DNA of 64,000 nt. Source: Rubrivivax sp. (GTDB lineage Bacteria; Pseudomonadota; Gammaproteobacteria; Burkholderiales; Burkholderiaceae_C). Below, piece after piece: positions 43,625-51,346 of this stretch. The stretch spans positions 100,687-164,686 of the forward strand of contig JAIYCR010000002.1 in assembly GCA_027487905.1 (NCBI GenBank), given 5' to 3'. The stretch's first letter is position 1. Every line of letters starts with the position of its first letter. The translations under genes were made by a program, and so were the position numbers. The notes below the pieces were generated by a model. That model did no database searches. It had not been told where the DNA came from and saw nothing but the letters and a program-made list of their open reading frames with translations.

Positions 43625-44449
43625 CTAGCGGGGGTGGGTTGGAGCCAGTGCGGCAAGGAGCTCGGTGCTGCGCGCAGTGAAGCCGTGAAGCTGGCGGACG
43701 AGGTGGTGGATGGCCCGGCTCACATAGGCCGGCGACGAGGTGCGGCAGGCGTCCTCCAGCAGCACGCAGTCGTAGCCGAGGAAGCCCGCGTCCTGCAGCG
43801 TGCTGAAGACGCAGCGGTCGGTGTTCACGCCGGCGAACAGCAGCGTGGTCGCGCCGCGCAGCCGCAGCAGGCTGTCCAGTTCGTTGTCCCAGAAGCCGCT
43901 CAGCCGGTGCTTGAAGACGGTGATGTCCGGGGGCTGCGGCGCGAGTTCGTCGACGACCTGCGCGCCCCATTCGCCTGGCACCAGCGAGCGGCCCCGGTCC
44001 TCGGGCGACACCTCGGCATAGCCCACCGCGGTGGCGTTGCGCTTGCCGGTGAACTGCACCAGCGGCGGCAGGTTCAGCCGATCGGCGCGCACGCCCCAGT
44101 TCAACCACAGCACGGTGCCGCCTGCGGCGCGCCAGGCGGGCAGCAAGGCGGCAATCGGGGCAATGGCCCGGCGGGCACTCGCCACGGACAGGCCCTTCTG
44201 GCCGAACCAGCCCTTGGGGTGGCAGAAGTCGTTCTGCATGTCCACCACCACCAGCACGGTGCGGTGCAGGTCCAGTTCGATGCTCTGCGGCAGTGCGTCG
44301 ATCTGCACCACTTTGGGGGCCTTGGGCCGGCGCACCAGCGACACCCGGCCCGTCGCGGTGAGCCGCCAGGCGTTGTGCGCCACCGGGCCGAAGCGGGCGG
44401 CTTGCACGGTCCGGTCGGCGGCGGTCGAGGTGCGGGATCGGGCGTTCAC
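43625..44449 (-). CDS. Isochorismatase-fold cysteine amidohydrolase (biuret hydrolase/RutB-like)
   Basis: A 274-residue cysteine hydrolase. The catalytic triad is Asp70 ('VVVDMQNDFC'), Lys180 ('VFKHRLSGF') and Cys213 ('NTDRCVFST'). The family includes biuret hydrolase BiuH and the ureidoacrylate hydrolase RutB, both acting on opened rings of triazines or pyrimidines. The first 55 residues form an extension before the domain with 'QIDALPQSIELD' like RutB/BiuH homologues. First gene of the operon, divergent from a LysR regulator with an LTTR palindrome between them. Confidence 0.9.
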   Translation of the reverse strand: MNARSRTSTAADRTVQAARFGPVAHNAWRLTATGRVSLVRRPKAPKVVQIDALPQSIELDLHRTVLVVVDMQNDFCHPKGWFGQKGLSVASARRAIAPIAALLPAWRAAGGTVLWLNWGVRADRLNLPPLVQFTGKRNATAVGYAEVSPEDRGRSLVPGEWGAQVVDELAPQPPDITVFKHRLSGFWDNELDSLLRLRGATTLLFAGVNTDRCVFSTLQDAGFLGYDCVLLEDACRTSSPAYVSRAIHHLVRQLHGFTARSTELLAALAPTHPR

Positions 44450-44513
44450 GCTGGACAGGCACGCACCGGCCGTGCCAGAAACCGATCACTTCCCCTGCTG
44501 AATCACGACAGGT

Positions 44514-44534
44514 GCGTTGCCGTTTGGGCAACGC
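44514..44534. promoter_or_regulatory. LysR-type operator in divergent gap
   Basis: GCGTTGCC-GTTTG-GGCAACGC, a perfect 8-bp inverted repeat with a 5-bp spacer. Its core TTGCC-N5-GGCAA fits the LTTR T-N11-A rule. It lies 30 bp upstream of the LysR ATG and 64 bp upstream of the amidase ATG, the usual position for an autoregulated divergent LTTR site. Confidence 0.72.
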
Positions 44535-44563
44535 CTGCGGCATCGTTCCTGCAAGGCACAGGC

Positions 44564-45472
44564 ATGAACCACCTGAGATTTCTCCGCTACTTCGACGAAG
44601 TGGCCCGGGCCGGCTCGATCCGGCAGGCGGCGCAGGCGCTGCATGTGGCCCCCTCCGCGGTGAACCGCCGCATCCAGGACCTGGAGGACGAGCTGGGCGT
44701 GCCGCTGTTCGAGCGGCTGCCTCGCGGGATGCGGCTGACCGCCGCGGGCGAGCTCTTCGTGCAGTACGTGCGCGGACGCTTCAGTGCGCTGGAGGAGGTG
44801 CGCTCCCACATCGAGGAAATGCAGGGCCTGCGCCGCGGCAGCGTGCAGGTGGTGGCCAGCCAGGCACTGGCGCCCGAGTTCATGCCCCGGCTGGTGGCGG
44901 ACTTCCGGCGAACGCACCCGCTGGTGGAGTTCCAGGTGCGCATCGGCGACCACGTCCAGGCCCTGCGGGCCCTGCGGGCCTTCGAGACCGACCTGGTGCT
45001 TGTGTTCAACCTGGCGATCGAGGCCGACTTGGAGGTGGTGGCCCGCTTCGAGCAGCGTCTGGTGGCGGTGATGCACCGCACCCACCCGCTCGCCCAGCGC
45101 CCGGGCGGCGTGAGGCTGCGCGAATGCATGGACTACCCGCTGGTGCTGCCCAACCGGGAGGCCGGCGGGCGCCAGCTGCTCGAACGCCACCTCGCCCGCA
45201 GCAGCGTCAAGCTGCGTGCGGTGGTGGAGAGCAACAGCTTCGAGTTCCTGCGCGGCTGCCTGCACCACGGCAACGCGATCTCCTTCCAGATCGCCATCGG
45301 CGCGGTCAGCGACGGCGGCGAGATCGTCTCGCGCGACATCACCGACCGGCAGTTCCCCACCGGCCACCTGGTGCTGGCCCACCTGCGCGGCCGGCAGCTG
45401 CCGGTCATTGCCCATGCCTTCATCGCCGACACCCTGCTCGCCCTGGGAGGAGCCGACCCGCCGGTGGCCTGA
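44564..45472 (+). CDS. LysR-family transcriptional regulator of the heterocycle operon
   Basis: A 302-residue LTTR. Winged helix at residues 1-60 ('GSIRQAAQALHVAPSAVNRRIQDLEDELG') followed by the two-lobed effector domain. The long upstream in-frame extension is antisense to the amidase and is rejected; ATG 44564 gives the standard N terminus MNHLRFLRYFDEV. Divergent from the 15-gene operon with a perfect palindrome in between, so it is the likely activator; the co-inducer is presumably the transported heterocycle or an intermediate. Confidence 0.9.
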   Translation: MNHLRFLRYFDEVARAGSIRQAAQALHVAPSAVNRRIQDLEDELGVPLFERLPRGMRLTAAGELFVQYVRGRFSALEEVRSHIEEMQGLRRGSVQVVASQALAPEFMPRLVADFRRTHPLVEFQVRIGDHVQALRALRAFETDLVLVFNLAIEADLEVVARFEQRLVAVMHRTHPLAQRPGGVRLRECMDYPLVLPNREAGGRQLLERHLARSSVKLRAVVESNSFEFLRGCLHHGNAISFQIAIGAVSDGGEIVSRDITDRQFPTGHLVLAHLRGRQLPVIAHAFIADTLLALGGADPPVA

Positions 45473-45542
45473 ACGCTTGTTTCCGCAGGAATGGCACTTG
45501 CCCCTAGCAGCGCCTTGCCTTTGCCCTGCCGGAGATCTGCAC

Positions 45543-46661
45543 TTGAAAACCATCCTCGTCTTCCAGGGCGGTGGCGCCCTGGGTGCCTTCGCCGCCGGTG
45601 CCTGGCAGGCGCTGGCCGAGTCGTCGGCCACCGCGCCGGGCACGCTCACCGCCGTGGCCGGCTCGTCCATCGGCGCCCTCAATGCGGCGGTGGTCGCACA
45701 CCACCTGCGCGACCCCGATCGCGGCGCGCAGGCGATGTCCGAGCTGTGGCTGGGTTCGCTGGCCACGCCGTCACTGCCCTTCTTCGGGCCGTGGCCGGTG
45801 CCCGTGGCGCCCAGCGGCGCCCTGGCCAACCACTGGAACGGCTTGCTCACCGGACTGCTGGTGGGCAACCGGGGGTTGTCGCTGGCGGCCTGGGCGGGCT
45901 GGCAGCCGGCGGCGGGCCTGTGGCGGCTGCAGCAGCCGCTGCACGACCGCCGTTCGATGCATGCGCTGCTGCAGCGCGAGTTCCCGTCCTACAGCAGCGA
46001 GCCGGACACCTCGCAGCCGATGCTCGCGGCGGTGTCGGTGGACGTGATGGCCGGCACGCTGCGGCTCTTCGACAGCGATGCGCAGGCGATCACGCCGGTG
46101 GAACTGGCGGCCAGCAGCGCGCTGCCCCTGCTCTTCGACCCGGTGGAGATCGACGGCCGGCTGTACTGGGACGGCGACGTCAGCCGCGACAGCCCGCTGC
46201 CGCTGCTGCTGGACACGCTGCAGGCCCGTGGCCGCCTGGCGGCCGACGAAGCGGTGCTGCTGATCACCGTGGAGCCGATGGCGCGCGCGCTGGCAGCGCG
46301 GCCGCAGAGCAGCGCGGAGATCGCCTACCGCGCGCTCACGCTGCTGCAGGTGGACAAGCTGTCGCTGCCGATCGGCGATGCGTCTCGGGCCATCACCCAC
46401 TGCCGCATCCAGCGAGAGCCGTGGCCGGAAGACGGCGTGTCCGGGCAGATGGACTTCTCGCCCGAGCGCCTGGTGCGGCTGATGGTCCAGGGCAGGAGCG
46501 CGGCCGAAGCGGCCCTGGCTGCGGCGGGGCTGTCACCGGCACCGGCACCGGAACCGGCGCCGCCGTCGCGATCGGCGCTTGATGTCTCATCGGTGTCGCC
46601 CGAATCCGAAGCCAGTACTGAGGGCGACGCACGCCGGACGCTGGCACCCGCTGCGCCTTGA
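45543..46661 (+). CDS. Patatin-like phospholipase
   Basis: A 372-residue acyl hydrolase of the patatin family with a Ser-Asp dyad: oxyanion loop GGGALG (residues 9-14), nucleophile Ser42 in GSSIG, and the Asp in 'LYWDGDVSRDSPL' (DGD instead of the common DGG/DGA). No signal peptide; the TTG start at 45543 follows GGAG by about 10 bases and puts the glycine loop right at the N terminus as usual. The last 55 residues are a low-complexity Ala/Pro/Ser tail. Separate from the LysR gene by 70 bp; no functional link evident. Confidence 0.86.
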   Translation: MKTILVFQGGGALGAFAAGAWQALAESSATAPGTLTAVAGSSIGALNAAVVAHHLRDPDRGAQAMSELWLGSLATPSLPFFGPWPVPVAPSGALANHWNGLLTGLLVGNRGLSLAAWAGWQPAAGLWRLQQPLHDRRSMHALLQREFPSYSSEPDTSQPMLAAVSVDVMAGTLRLFDSDAQAITPVELAASSALPLLFDPVEIDGRLYWDGDVSRDSPLPLLLDTLQARGRLAADEAVLLITVEPMARALAARPQSSAEIAYRALTLLQVDKLSLPIGDASRAITHCRIQREPWPEDGVSGQMDFSPERLVRLMVQGRSAAEAALAAAGLSPAPAPEPAPPSRSALDVSSVSPESEASTEGDARRTLAPAAP

Positions 46662-46712
46662 GGCCACCCCCCGCGGCCAGCCATCGATGGCGCCAGCCCG
46701 CCCGGCGGCTCT

Positions 46713-47465
46713 TCAGGCCTTGAGCCGATAGACCTGCGCGGGCCGGTTGGCCCCGCCCCGCCACAGGCCCTCGACCGGCTCGACCAGCGAGCGCGCATCC
46801 AGCCGGCGGCGGAAGCTCGATTTGTCCAGTGGGTGGCCGAGCACGCCCTCGCACAGCCCTTGCAGTTCGCCCAGCGTGAAGTGCTCGGGCAGGAAGCCGG
46901 CAGGCAGGGACAGGCGCTGCACCTCCTCGCGGGTGGCGGCCAGCGCCTGCGCGACGAGCGCGGCATGGTCGAAGGCGAGTGTCCGGTCGGCGGCCGCCTC
47001 CTCCACCGGCCGCCAGGCGAGGGCCTCGATGCGCTTGCCCGGCGTGGCCGGCACCGCCTGCAGCGGCACCAGCGCGCGATAGACCACCGACAGCGTCCAC
47101 GGCGAGCGTGCATCGCGCGCGGGCCCGCCCAGTGCGCACAGCTGCCGCAGGAAAGGCAGGGCGATGCCCAGGCGCTCGCCGATGACGCGCTGTGCGGCCG
47201 CCTCGAGCGAGCGGTCGAGGTCGATGCGCAGCACGCCGCCCGGCAGCGCCCAGCGGCCCGCGTGCGGCGCCTGCGCGCGCCGGGCCAGCAGCACCTGCAG
47301 CTGTCCGTCCACCAGGCTCATCACCGCCAGCTCCACGCGGGTGAAGGGCATGGGGTGCAGCGGCGGGCTTGCGGGCGTGGGTGTGGGCTTCGGCGTCGAC
47401 CCGGGCGAGGAGGCCGGCTCGGGCTCGCCGCGGGGCGCGTTCAAGGGGGTTCGGGTCGTCGTCAT
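46713..47465 (-). CDS. Nudix-domain transcriptional regulator (NrtR-like)
   Basis: A 250-residue protein: a Pro/Thr-rich N-terminal tail of about 38 residues, a Nudix fold (residues about 40-165), and a C-terminal winged helix ('LGELQGLCEGVLGHPLDKSSFRRRL'). In the Nudix box the catalytic REUxEE is degraded to QRVIGE, so hydrolysis is unlikely; this is the pattern of NrtR, which binds ADP-ribose and represses NAD genes. A shorter start at the Met before PFTRVE (about residue 39) is possible. A perfect palindrome in the divergent gap may be its operator. Confidence 0.82.
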   Translation of the reverse strand: MTTTRTPLNAPRGEPEPASSPGSTPKPTPTPASPPLHPMPFTRVELAVMSLVDGQLQVLLARRAQAPHAGRWALPGGVLRIDLDRSLEAAAQRVIGERLGIALPFLRQLCALGGPARDARSPWTLSVVYRALVPLQAVPATPGKRIEALAWRPVEEAAADRTLAFDHAALVAQALAATREEVQRLSLPAGFLPEHFTLGELQGLCEGVLGHPLDKSSFRRRLDARSLVEPVEGLWRGGANRPAQVYRLKA

Positions 47466-47540
47466 GGAAGCGGGAAGGCGCAGCCTCTCAGGCAGGCGAC
47501 GATCTTAGTTGCATCTGGCATCGAACTGAGCGATACTTTG

Positions 47541-47561
47541 TTCGTTGCGATATGCAACGAA
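47541..47561. promoter_or_regulatory. Perfect inverted repeat, candidate operator of the Nudix regulator
   Basis: TTCGTTGC-GATAT-GCAACGAA, 8-bp arms with a 5-bp spacer, in the 115-bp gap between the Nudix regulator and the phosphoesterase. A second, imperfect dyad (AGTTGCATC...GATGCCA/GAACT region) lies about 35 bp to the left at 47506-47530. The right edge of the palindrome is 20 bp before the TTG start proposed for the phosphoesterase. Confidence 0.6.
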
Positions 47562-47580
47562 CCCGTCGAACGAAGCCCGC

Positions 47581-48563
47581 TTGAGCCAGACCCTCGGATA
47601 CGACGTCATCGGCGACATCCACGGCCAGCACGGAAAGCTCGAAGCCCTGCTGGGCCGCCTGGGCTATGTGCGAACGGCCTCGCACTGGGCCGCGCCGCAG
47701 GGGCGGCAGGCCCTCTTCCTGGGCGACCTCATCGACCGCGGGCCGCAGCAGCTCGAGGTGCTGCACACCGTGCGTTCGATGGTGGACGCGGGCCACGCCC
47801 GCTGCATCATGGGCAACCACGAGTTCAACGCCATCGGCTGGGTCACGCGCCGCGAGGCCGGCGAGGGCTTCTTGCGCCGCCACAGCGACAACAACCGCAG
47901 GCAGCACGGCGAGTTCCTGCGGCAGGTGGGCGAAGGCTCCGCCGAGCACCTCGGTTGGGTGGAATGGTTCCGCTCGCTGCCGGTGGCGCTGGAACTGACC
48001 AGCGGAGCCGCGCGAATCCGGGCGGTGCACGCCTGGTGGCACCCGCCCCACGTCGAGACCGTCCGGTCGGGCTGGCCGCTCGGGCAGCGCCTGGACGACG
48101 CCTTCCTGCAAGCCGCCTGCACCAAGCACTCGCCGCAGTGGACGGCCATGGAAGGACTGACCAAGGGCCTGGAGCTGCGCCTGCCCGAAGGCCACAGCTT
48201 CTTCGACCACAGCGGCATCGAACGCTTCGACGTGCGGGCCCGCTGGTGGCACGACGCGCCGCGCAGCTGGCGCGACGTGGCCATCGTCGGGGCCGACCAG
48301 ACCCACCGCATGCCGAGCAGGCGCTGCCGCAGGACCACCTGGACACCTGGTGGGGCGAGCGCGGCCAGGCCACCGCTGAGCAAGCCCCGATCTTCATCGG
48401 CCACTACTGGATGCAGGGGGTGCCCCGGCTGCAATCGCGCCACGTCGCCTGCCTGGACTGGTCGGCCGCGCACGACGGCCCGCTGGTGGCCTACCGCTGG
48501 GACGGCGAGGCGGAGCTGGAGTCGGGGCGCTTCGTGGCGGCAGGGATGAGGCCAGGCAACTGA
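47581..48563 (+). pseudogene. Metallophosphoesterase (PP2A-like), frameshifted
   Basis: Calcineurin-like phosphoesterase with all metal motifs in the first half: 'GDIHGQHGKLEALL', 'GDLIDRGPQQ' and 'GNHEFNAIGW'. The frame is intact to about 48312 ('ADQTHRM'), then the sensible C terminus (DHLDTWWGERGQ, 'IFIGHYWMQGVP', 'CLDWSAAHDGPLVAYRWDGE') continues in another frame to the stop at 48563. One base is missing at 48310-48316 (between ATG CC and GAG). The uncorrected frame ends at 48549 with a nonsense Arg/Trp-rich tail. It is either a real recent inactivation or a sequencing error. TTG 47581 is the likely start; TTG 47545 is possible but overlaps the palindrome. Confidence 0.8.
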
Positions 48564-48568
48564 AGGTC

Positions 48569-49549
48569 TCAGCGACCGCCCTTCGCACGCGCTAGGCGGG
48601 GCCGTACGGAGGTTTGAGGAATGGCTGAATCCAGAGCAGGCCCCCCCGGAACGGGAACCGCATCGTCCTGAACCGACTCTGGCAGTGCATCCCACAAGGC
48701 CAGGGCGGCTGCTGACAATGAGCGCCTCCGACGCCGGATTCGATAGATGGGGCGCCTTGCACTGGCATCGGCAAGGGGAACGGCCACCAGGCTGGCGCGC
48801 AGGCACAGAAGCAGCGCTCGCTGGGGCACGATGCTGATGCCGAAACCTGATTCGATGAGACCGCCCAAGGTACCCAGCTGGGCCACGTCCAGACCCGTAT
48901 CGACGACCTGAGCCTTGGCCAGCAGCGGCTGTGTCTGCTGCCACACGCTGCCGCTGCGCAAGGTCTGCACGACGCTGCGGCCCTTCAGGTCCGCCATGCG
49001 CACGGACGCTCGTTGAGCGAGCGCGTCGTCGCGTCGGCAGACCAGCAGGAAAGGCTCGGTGAACAGCAGCAGGGACTCGAATTCGATGTCGTTGCCCCGC
49101 TGCGCGTTGACGCCGAAGTCAACTTCGCCGCTGGACACCAGCGCCAGACAACGGTCGGAGACCACATCGTGCAGACGCAGCGCGACTCCTGGGTGGCGCG
49201 CGTGAAAGCCCGCCAGCAATCTGGGCAACCAGTCGGCCGTCAGGGAGGGGGGCGCAGCCACCGCGACGCGACCGGTCTCGAGGCTCGCCCTCTGCTGCAG
49301 TTCGCTCAGAGAGGCCTGGATCTCCGCGGCGATGCGGTGCGCACCCACCGAAAAGGCCACGCCATCGGGCGTCAGGGATACGTTGCGGGTGTCCCGGTCG
49401 AACAGGCGGGCGCCCACCGCGGCCTCTAGCCGGCCGATCATCTGGCTGAAGGCGGAGGGTGACACGTGGCAGCGCCGTGCTGCGAGAACGAAACGCCGGG
49501 TCTCTTCCAACGCCAGGAAGGCATCGATCAGGCGGCCGGATAAATTCAT
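48569..49549 (-). CDS. LysR-family transcriptional regulator
   Basis: A 326-residue LTTR, somewhat long because of a C-terminal tail after 'ALWDALPES'. The N-terminal helix-turn-helix 'RRCHVSPSAFSQMIGRLEAAVGARLFDRD' is clear. Start ATG 49549 (MNLSGRLIDAF); the upstream extension is antisense to the AtuA gene. Divergent from the AtuA-Bug-SDR operon, with an AT-rich palindrome between them, so it is the probable regulator of that operon. Confidence 0.9.
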   Translation of the reverse strand: MNLSGRLIDAFLALEETRRFVLAARRCHVSPSAFSQMIGRLEAAVGARLFDRDTRNVSLTPDGVAFSVGAHRIAAEIQASLSELQQRASLETGRVAVAAPPSLTADWLPRLLAGFHARHPGVALRLHDVVSDRCLALVSSGEVDFGVNAQRGNDIEFESLLLFTEPFLLVCRRDDALAQRASVRMADLKGRSVVQTLRSGSVWQQTQPLLAKAQVVDTGLDVAQLGTLGGLIESGFGISIVPQRALLLCLRASLVAVPLADASARRPIYRIRRRRRSLSAAALALWDALPESVQDDAVPVPGGPALDSAIPQTSVRPRLARAKGGR

Positions 49550-49573
49550 TCGCAAATCCGCACAGTCATTCCA

Positions 49574-49588
49574 ATAAAACCAGTTTAT
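49574..49588. promoter_or_regulatory. LTTR-type palindrome in divergent gap
   Basis: ATAAA-ACCAG-TTTAT, perfect 5-bp arms with a 5-bp spacer, containing a T-N11-A core. It stands out as an AT-rich patch in GC-rich DNA, 25 bp upstream of the LysR ATG and 52 bp upstream of the AtuA ATG. Confidence 0.5.
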
Positions 49589-49640
49589 CTGTACGAACAC
49601 CCGGACCACACTGGCGCTTTTGCAAGCAGGGACGACGCCG

Positions 49641-50996
49641 ATGGCAGACATCGCCGTAGGTTGCGGGGCAGGTTTTTCCGGCGATCGCGTGGACGCCGCC
49701 GGGCCCGTGGTGCGCACGCTGATCGAGCGGGGCGGACCAGCGGCGCTGATGTTCGAGATGCTGGCCGAGCGCACGCTTGCCACCGCGCACCTCGCACGAC
49801 GCAGCGCGCCGACGCTCGGTTTCGAGCCCCTGCTGGATCTGGAACTTCGGCCGGTCCTGGCGGACTGCCTGCAGCACGGCATCACCATCGTCGGCAACTT
49901 CGGCGCAGCCAACCCCGAAGGCGCGGCCCGTTGCATCGCCGACCTGGCCGAGAAGCTCGGCCTGGCGACGCCGCGCATCGCCGTGGTGAGCGGGGACGAT
50001 CTGTCCGACTCCACCGGGCGCGAACTCGTCCGCCACGCACTGCATGCGTGCGCAGACCCTGCACTGGACGATGAACGCTTCGTTTGCGCGAATGCCTACC
50101 TCGGCGCCTTCGAAATCGCGCAGGCGATACGGGCTGGAGCGCAGATCGTCGTCACCGGGCGAGTGGCCGACCCGGCGCTGGCGCTCGGCCCCGCCATTGC
50201 CCACCACGGCTGGGGGCGCGAGGATTGGGACGAACTGGCCGGCGCCACCATGGCCGGCCACCTGCTTGAATGCGGCGCCCAGGTCAGCGGCGGCTATTTC
50301 GCAGACCCAGGACGCAAGGAAGTTCCCGGTTTGGACAACGTGGGTTTCCCCATCGCCGAGATCGCAGCGGACGGCAGCTGTGTCATCGGCAAGGCGAGCG
50401 GCACCGGCGGTCTGGTCGACACAAGAACGGTGAAGGAGCAGTTGCTGTATGAAATCCACGACCCAGCGCGCTACCTGACACCGGACGTCGTGGCCGACAT
50501 CTCGATGGCCGATGTGCTGCAGATCGGGGTCGATCGGGTGCGTCTGTCTGGTGTGCGGGGGCATCCGCGCACACCCACGCTCAAGGTCTGCGCCTTCTTC
50601 GATGGCGGCTGGCTGGGCGAGGCCGAGATCTCCTACGCCGGTCCCGGCGCCGAGGCGCGCGCTCGGCTCGCGCTGCAGATCATCGACAGCCGCTGCGGCG
50701 GAGATCTGGCCTTGCGTTTCGACCTCATCGGCCTGAGCAGCGTGCTGGGCGACGACCGGGGCCAGTTGCTGCGCTCGCAAGCGATCGGCCAGTCAGAAGA
50801 CATCCGGCTTCGCGTGGCTGGCCGACACGACGCATTGGCTGTCATCGACCGGCTGCTGCGCGAAGTCACCGCGCTGTGGACAGGCGGGCCAGCGGGCGGT
50901 GGCGGCGTTCGCACATCTCGACGCCAGCGACTGTCCATGCGTTCCTGCCTGGTGCCGCGGGACCGGGTGCCCTCGACCTTCACCTTCCTGACCTGA
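49641..50996 (+). CDS. Acyclic terpene utilisation AtuA-family protein (DUF1446)
   Basis: A 451-residue protein of the AtuA family ('VGCGAGFSGDRVDAAGPVVRTLIERGGPAALMFEMLAERTL', shown in part; 'ANAYLGAFEIAQAI', 'VVTGRVADPALALGP', 'SGGYFADPG'). AtuA is needed for citronellol/geraniol breakdown in Pseudomonas, but many homologues occur in other acid-catabolic operons and the chemistry is unknown. ATG 49641 is preferred over TTG 49620. The C-terminal partner domain found in full AtuA is here encoded separately by the next gene. Confidence 0.85.
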   Translation: MADIAVGCGAGFSGDRVDAAGPVVRTLIERGGPAALMFEMLAERTLATAHLARRSAPTLGFEPLLDLELRPVLADCLQHGITIVGNFGAANPEGAARCIADLAEKLGLATPRIAVVSGDDLSDSTGRELVRHALHACADPALDDERFVCANAYLGAFEIAQAIRAGAQIVVTGRVADPALALGPAIAHHGWGREDWDELAGATMAGHLLECGAQVSGGYFADPGRKEVPGLDNVGFPIAEIAADGSCVIGKASGTGGLVDTRTVKEQLLYEIHDPARYLTPDVVADISMADVLQIGVDRVRLSGVRGHPRTPTLKVCAFFDGGWLGEAEISYAGPGAEARARLALQIIDSRCGGDLALRFDLIGLSSVLGDDRGQLLRSQAIGQSEDIRLRVAGRHDALAVIDRLLREVTALWTGGPAGGGGVRTSRRQRLSMRSCLVPRDRVPSTFTFLT

Positions 50997-51007
50997 ACGC
51001 TGCCCTC

Positions 51008-51346
51008 ATGAAGCACCCGACCCTCTACGACTTCGCACACGCGAGAACGGGCGACAAGGGCAACCGCGTGAACATCAGCGTGATCGCTTATGACGCGGCC
51101 GACTACGGCTGGCTCGTGGCACAGCTGACGCCCGAGCGCGTGGCGGCGCACTTCGCGCACCGAACGCCCAGCGCGGTCACTCGCTACCAACTCCCGCGGC
51201 TCGCGGCGATGAACTTCGTGCTCGAAGACGTCCTGGACGGCGGCGTCAACGACACGCTGAACCTGGACATGCACGGCAAGGCGCTGTCCTTCCACCTGCT
51301 GACATTGCCCGTGCTGCCAGCCCCCCGATCCAAGGAGACGACATGA
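51008..51346 (+). CDS. AtuA-associated small protein (split C-terminal AtuA domain)
   Basis: A 112-residue protein starting MKHPTLYDFAHARTGDKGN. The 'ARTGDKGN' motif and 'LPRLAAMNFVLEDVLDGGVNDTLNLDMHGK' (quoted in part) match the C-terminal region of long AtuA proteins, so the two-gene arrangement is a split form. It begins 11 bp after the AtuA stop, and its stop overlaps the next ATG (51343-51346). Activity unknown; a two-subunit enzyme with the upstream product is likely. Confidence 0.8.
   Translation: MKHPTLYDFAHARTGDKGNRVNISVIAYDAADYGWLVAQLTPERVAAHFAHRTPSAVTRYQLPRLAAMNFVLEDVLDGGVNDTLNLDMHGKALSFHLLTLPVLPAPRSKETT

Noticed and set aside
46680..46691. GCCATCGATGGC palindrome between the patatin and Nudix genes as a terminator
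   Set aside because: A 12-bp palindrome without loop or T-run cannot form a useful terminator hairpin, and it is between convergent gene ends where an operator is not expected.
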